From Myxococcota bacterium (GTDB lineage: Bacteria > Myxococcota_A > UBA796): a stretch of 64,000 nt of DNA. The stretch is taken from assembly GCA_029251165.1 (NCBI GenBank), contig JAQXDW010000006.1, positions 1-64,000 of the forward strand, in the 5' to 3' direction. The position numbers and the translations under genes are program-made. Shown piece by piece: positions 61,748 through 64,000 of this stretch. The notes beneath the pieces are model-generated. The model saw only the letters and a program-made list of their open reading frames with translations, was not told where the DNA came from and made no database searches. How positions within the stretch are numbered: the stretch's first letter is position 1; every line of letters begins with the position of its first letter.

Positions 61748-63610
61748 TCAGCCGCCGATTGTCCCGCCGTCGTCACGGACGATCGCGACCACGCTGCTGC
61801 GGGGCGGGATGGCCGCGTCGAAGTCCGGCCAGCGGGTCTCTGGTGCCTCGAAGGTCCCCGCCTCGGTGGCGCCGGGGTGCTGGACGGAGACGAACAGGGT
61901 GGCGCCATCTGGCGTGAACGCCGGACCGGTCAGCTCTGCACCGGTCGGGGCGCGGTAGAGCAGCCGGGTGAGCGCGCGGGCCGCGCCGTCGACGGTGCAG
62001 GCATACACGCCGTCGGTGCTGCCGTAGGACTCGGCGCCGTCGGTGGTGATCCAGAGGCGGCCGAGGGGGTCGAAGGCGGCATTGTCTGGTCGGGCGATCC
62101 AGCCGTCGCTGCTGACGTCGGCGTGGCACTGTGCGCCGTGCTCGGGATCGGCGGGGTTACCGGCGAGCAGGAAGATGCCCCAGGAGAAGGCCTCGGCGGT
62201 GTGATCGCCGCCGGGGGGCAGCAGCTCGATGATGTGGCCGTAGCGGTTGGGCGCGCGGGGATTGGGTGCGTTGGCCTCCTCTCGGCGGGATCCCTTGGTC
62301 AGCACCACATAGACCTGTCCGCTGATCGGGCTGACCGCCACCCGCTCAGGCCGGTCCATCGGGGTCGCATCGACGAGACCGGCGGCGATGCGGGTGTCGA
62401 TGAGGAGGTCGGCGAGGGTGTCGAACCGCGCAGCGAGGACCGGGTTCTCCAGGGTCAGCGGCAGCCAGGTCAGGGTGCCCTCGGTGAACTGCGCGACGGA
62501 CAGCGTGCCCGCATCGAGGATGCCGGATGGGTCCTCTCCCTGAGCCCAGGGCTGCGCGGAGACGAACCGGTAGAGGTGCTGGTTGTCGGTGTCGTCGCCC
62601 ATGTAGACGATCACCCGACCGTCGGCGTTGTGGTGAACCTCTGCGCCCTCGTGGAAGAAGCGCCCCAGGGCCGTGCGCTTGACCGGTGCGGCGTCAGGGG
62701 CCTTCGGATCGACCTCGATGACCCACCCGTGCCGACAGGACTCTCCGGGGTGCTTGTCGAGATCCCAGCGATCCTCGGTGGCATACCAGCTCATCGCCGG
62801 CCTGCCGTGGAAGCGCATGGCCGCGAGGCTCTCGCCCTCCGGGCCGGCCTTCGCCGCGCCGTCGTCGCGCGCGATGAAGTGGTGGGTGATGTTCTCCTCG
62901 CCCGACAGCACGGTGCCCCACGGGGTCACTCCGCCAGAGCAGTTCTCCATCGTCCCGAGCACGGTGCGGCCCTCTGGGTCTGCTGGGGTCTTTACGCGAG
63001 CATGGCCGGCGACCGGGCCGGTGAGGGTGTGGGGCGTGGTGGTGGTGATGCGCCGGCTGTAGGGGCTCTCGGCGACGGTCTGCCAGCCGTCAGGCCCGCG
63101 CTTGATCTCCACGACGCTCATTCCCATTGCCGCCTGCTCGACCCCGACCCGCTCGGCGGGCTGGGATGCCGGCGGCGTGCTCCAGTCGCCCCCGTCCCCG
63201 GCCCACAGCAGCGGCGAGAGGGCGAACTCGTGGTTGACGCACAGCAGTCCGTGGTCGGAGGCGCCGGGGGTGAGCGGGATGAAGGCGATGAAGTCGCAGC
63301 AGTCGCCGAACTGCTGGGCCTGCGCGGCGGCGGTGAGGTTGCTGGCGTCGAAGGCCGGCGCACCGGGCAGGATCGGATCGCCGCGCCGGAGGAGGACCTG
63401 GGCGGTGTAGCCCGCAGCGATGTGGTCGCGATCGTCGATGCCCCGAGACACCTCGGCGAAGGTCAGTCCGGGCTCTGGCGCGGGCGGCGCAGGCGGCGCG
63501 GGCGCTGGTGCGGCCGGCGGTGCCTTGGGGGCGCAGGCGATTGCGGCAGATGCGGCGAGGGTGCCGAGGAAGAGACGGCGGCTGATCAGGTCGGAGAGGT
63601 GCGCGGGCAT
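61748..63610 (-). CDS. phoX: PhoX-family alkaline phosphatase, Tat-exported
   Basis: 620 residues from ATG 63610 with AGGAGG upstream. Twin-arginine signal [20 protein letters not shown], possibly also a lipobox, then a Pro/Ala linker. PhoX hallmarks: [38 protein letters not shown] followed by [28 protein letters not shown] with [11 protein letters not shown], and [12 protein letters not shown] [16 protein letters not shown]. PhoX enzymes are Ca/Fe-dependent periplasmic phosphatases releasing phosphate from esters. Divergent from the oxidoreductase gene with about 195 bp between starts; no clear pho box found. Confidence 0.88.
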   Translation of the reverse strand: MPAHLSDLISRRLFLGTLAASAAIACAPKAPPAAPAPAPPAPPAPEPGLTFAEVSRGIDDRDHIAAGYTAQVLLRRGDPILPGAPAFDASNLTAAAQAQQFGDCCDFIAFIPLTPGASDHGLLCVNHEFALSPLLWAGDGGDWSTPPASQPAERVGVEQAAMGMSVVEIKRGPDGWQTVAESPYSRRITTTTPHTLTGPVAGHARVKTPADPEGRTVLGTMENCSGGVTPWGTVLSGEENITHHFIARDDGAAKAGPEGESLAAMRFHGRPAMSWYATEDRWDLDKHPGESCRHGWVIEVDPKAPDAAPVKRTALGRFFHEGAEVHHNADGRVIVYMGDDTDNQHLYRFVSAQPWAQGEDPSGILDAGTLSVAQFTEGTLTWLPLTLENPVLAARFDTLADLLIDTRIAAGLVDATPMDRPERVAVSPISGQVYVVLTKGSRREEANAPNPRAPNRYGHIIELLPPGGDHTAEAFSWGIFLLAGNPADPEHGAQCHADVSSDGWIARPDNAAFDPLGRLWITTDGAESYGSTDGVYACTVDGAARALTRLLYRAPTGAELTGPAFTPDGATLFVSVQHPGATEAGTFEAPETRWPDFDAAIPPRSSVVAIVRDDGGTIGG

Positions 63611-63805
63611 GGTGGCCTCCTGAGGGTCAGGTATCCAGCGTCTGGAATGTGGGGGCAAAAGAAATGGGGTCGACGACGGCACCCCGCTCGAATTGATGCG
63701 CTCCGCAGACGAGCGACGCCGCAGTCCTGGAGGTCGACAGGGCCGACGCCGATGTCATTCGCTGTCCTGGACGAAAAACGAACCCCCTCCGGTTAAGGAT
63801 CGCGC

Positions 63806-64000
63806 ATGCCCCGCACCGCAATCATCATCGGCGGCGGTCCAGCCGGCCTGACTGCTGCCCATGAGCTGCTCACCCGCACTGATGTCCGCCCCATCATTCT
63901 CGAAGCCGACGACATCCTCGGCGGCATCTCTCGCACCGTCAGCCACAACGGAAACCGCATCGACATCGGCGGCCACCGCTTCTTCTCGAAGTCCGACCGG
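63806..64000 (+). CDS. FAD-dependent oxidoreductase (3' partial)
   Basis: Starts at ATG 63806 with AAGGAT upstream and runs past the window end. [20 protein letters not shown] is the FAD dinucleotide-binding motif, followed by [20 protein letters not shown] and [13 protein letters not shown]. These resemble the UDP-galactopyranose mutase / protoporphyrinogen-oxidase-like amine oxidase group, where G-G-H-R-F-F-S-K marks a subgroup near polysaccharide genes. Substrate unknown; C-terminus not visible. Confidence 0.85.
   Translation, partial: MPRTAIIIGGGPAGLTAAHELLTRTDVRPIILEADDILGGISRTVSHNGNRIDIGGHRFFSKSDR

Overview
The window is high-GC bacterial chromosome (one AT-richer patch near 3.6-4.1 kb) and most resembles a Myxococcota/deltaproteobacterial-type genome, perhaps from an uncultured lineage. 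The basis is the very large number of short-signal lipoproteins with an L-x-A-C lipobox followed by Asp/Thr/Pro-rich linkers, a MopE-type Cys/Asp repeat protein ending in a cytochrome-like domain, a trimeric-autotransporter-like head on a lipoprotein, a peptidylglycine-monooxygenase-like copper protein, and a GlnRS carrying a YqeY tail. I recognise no rRNA, tRNA, CRISPR array, IS element or prophage.

Layout. 1-3433: the 3' end of a TonB-dependent receptor whose N-terminus carries a TonB C-terminal-like domain, then a coupled lipoprotein. 3434-6738: an accessory island of three minus-strand pentapeptide-repeat genes, bordered by AT-rich non-coding DNA with tandem repeats and gene relics. 6739-12442: panE, divergent from a tight plus-strand operon of phosphohexomutase, leucine-rich repeat protein, TerB-like protein, unknown protein and MscS channel. 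12443-19695: a beta-helix lipoprotein, a large protein with a contractile-injection-cargo-like N-terminus, a small lipoprotein, a CBS plus tRNA-nucleotidyltransferase protein and an orphan E2 acyltransferase domain. 19721-24777: thioredoxin-fold lipoprotein, pssA and a helical-repeat protein (minus), then a YadA-head-like lipoprotein and a RarA-C-terminal-like protein (plus). 24935-29328: a one-domain voltage-gated cation channel, an Asp/Asn hydroxylase-like gene, decayed O-acetylation genes and an OPT transporter.

29812-36516: a small ORF, a hydrolase-like lipoprotein, three large polytopic membrane proteins resembling GT-C glycosyltransferases and an SGNH hydrolase, probably for surface glycan or lipid modification. 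36538-47226: purL, lipoproteins, a GST, selD (with an in-frame UGA and a SECIS-like hairpin) and a VOC-MOSC-FHA overlapping operon. 47406-52935: copper monooxygenase-like lipoprotein, thioredoxin, secreted proteins and rsgA. 53050-64000: glnS, a membrane protein, a metzincin-like lipoprotein protease, the MopE/LTD/cytochrome lipoprotein, purT, phoX and the start of an FAD oxidoreductase.

The best leads are the selenocysteine SelD, the pentapeptide island with its repeat expansion and relics, the TGEDW-filter cation channel, and a cluster of one-base frameshifts that fall mostly in short C/G runs and may be either decay or consensus errors.
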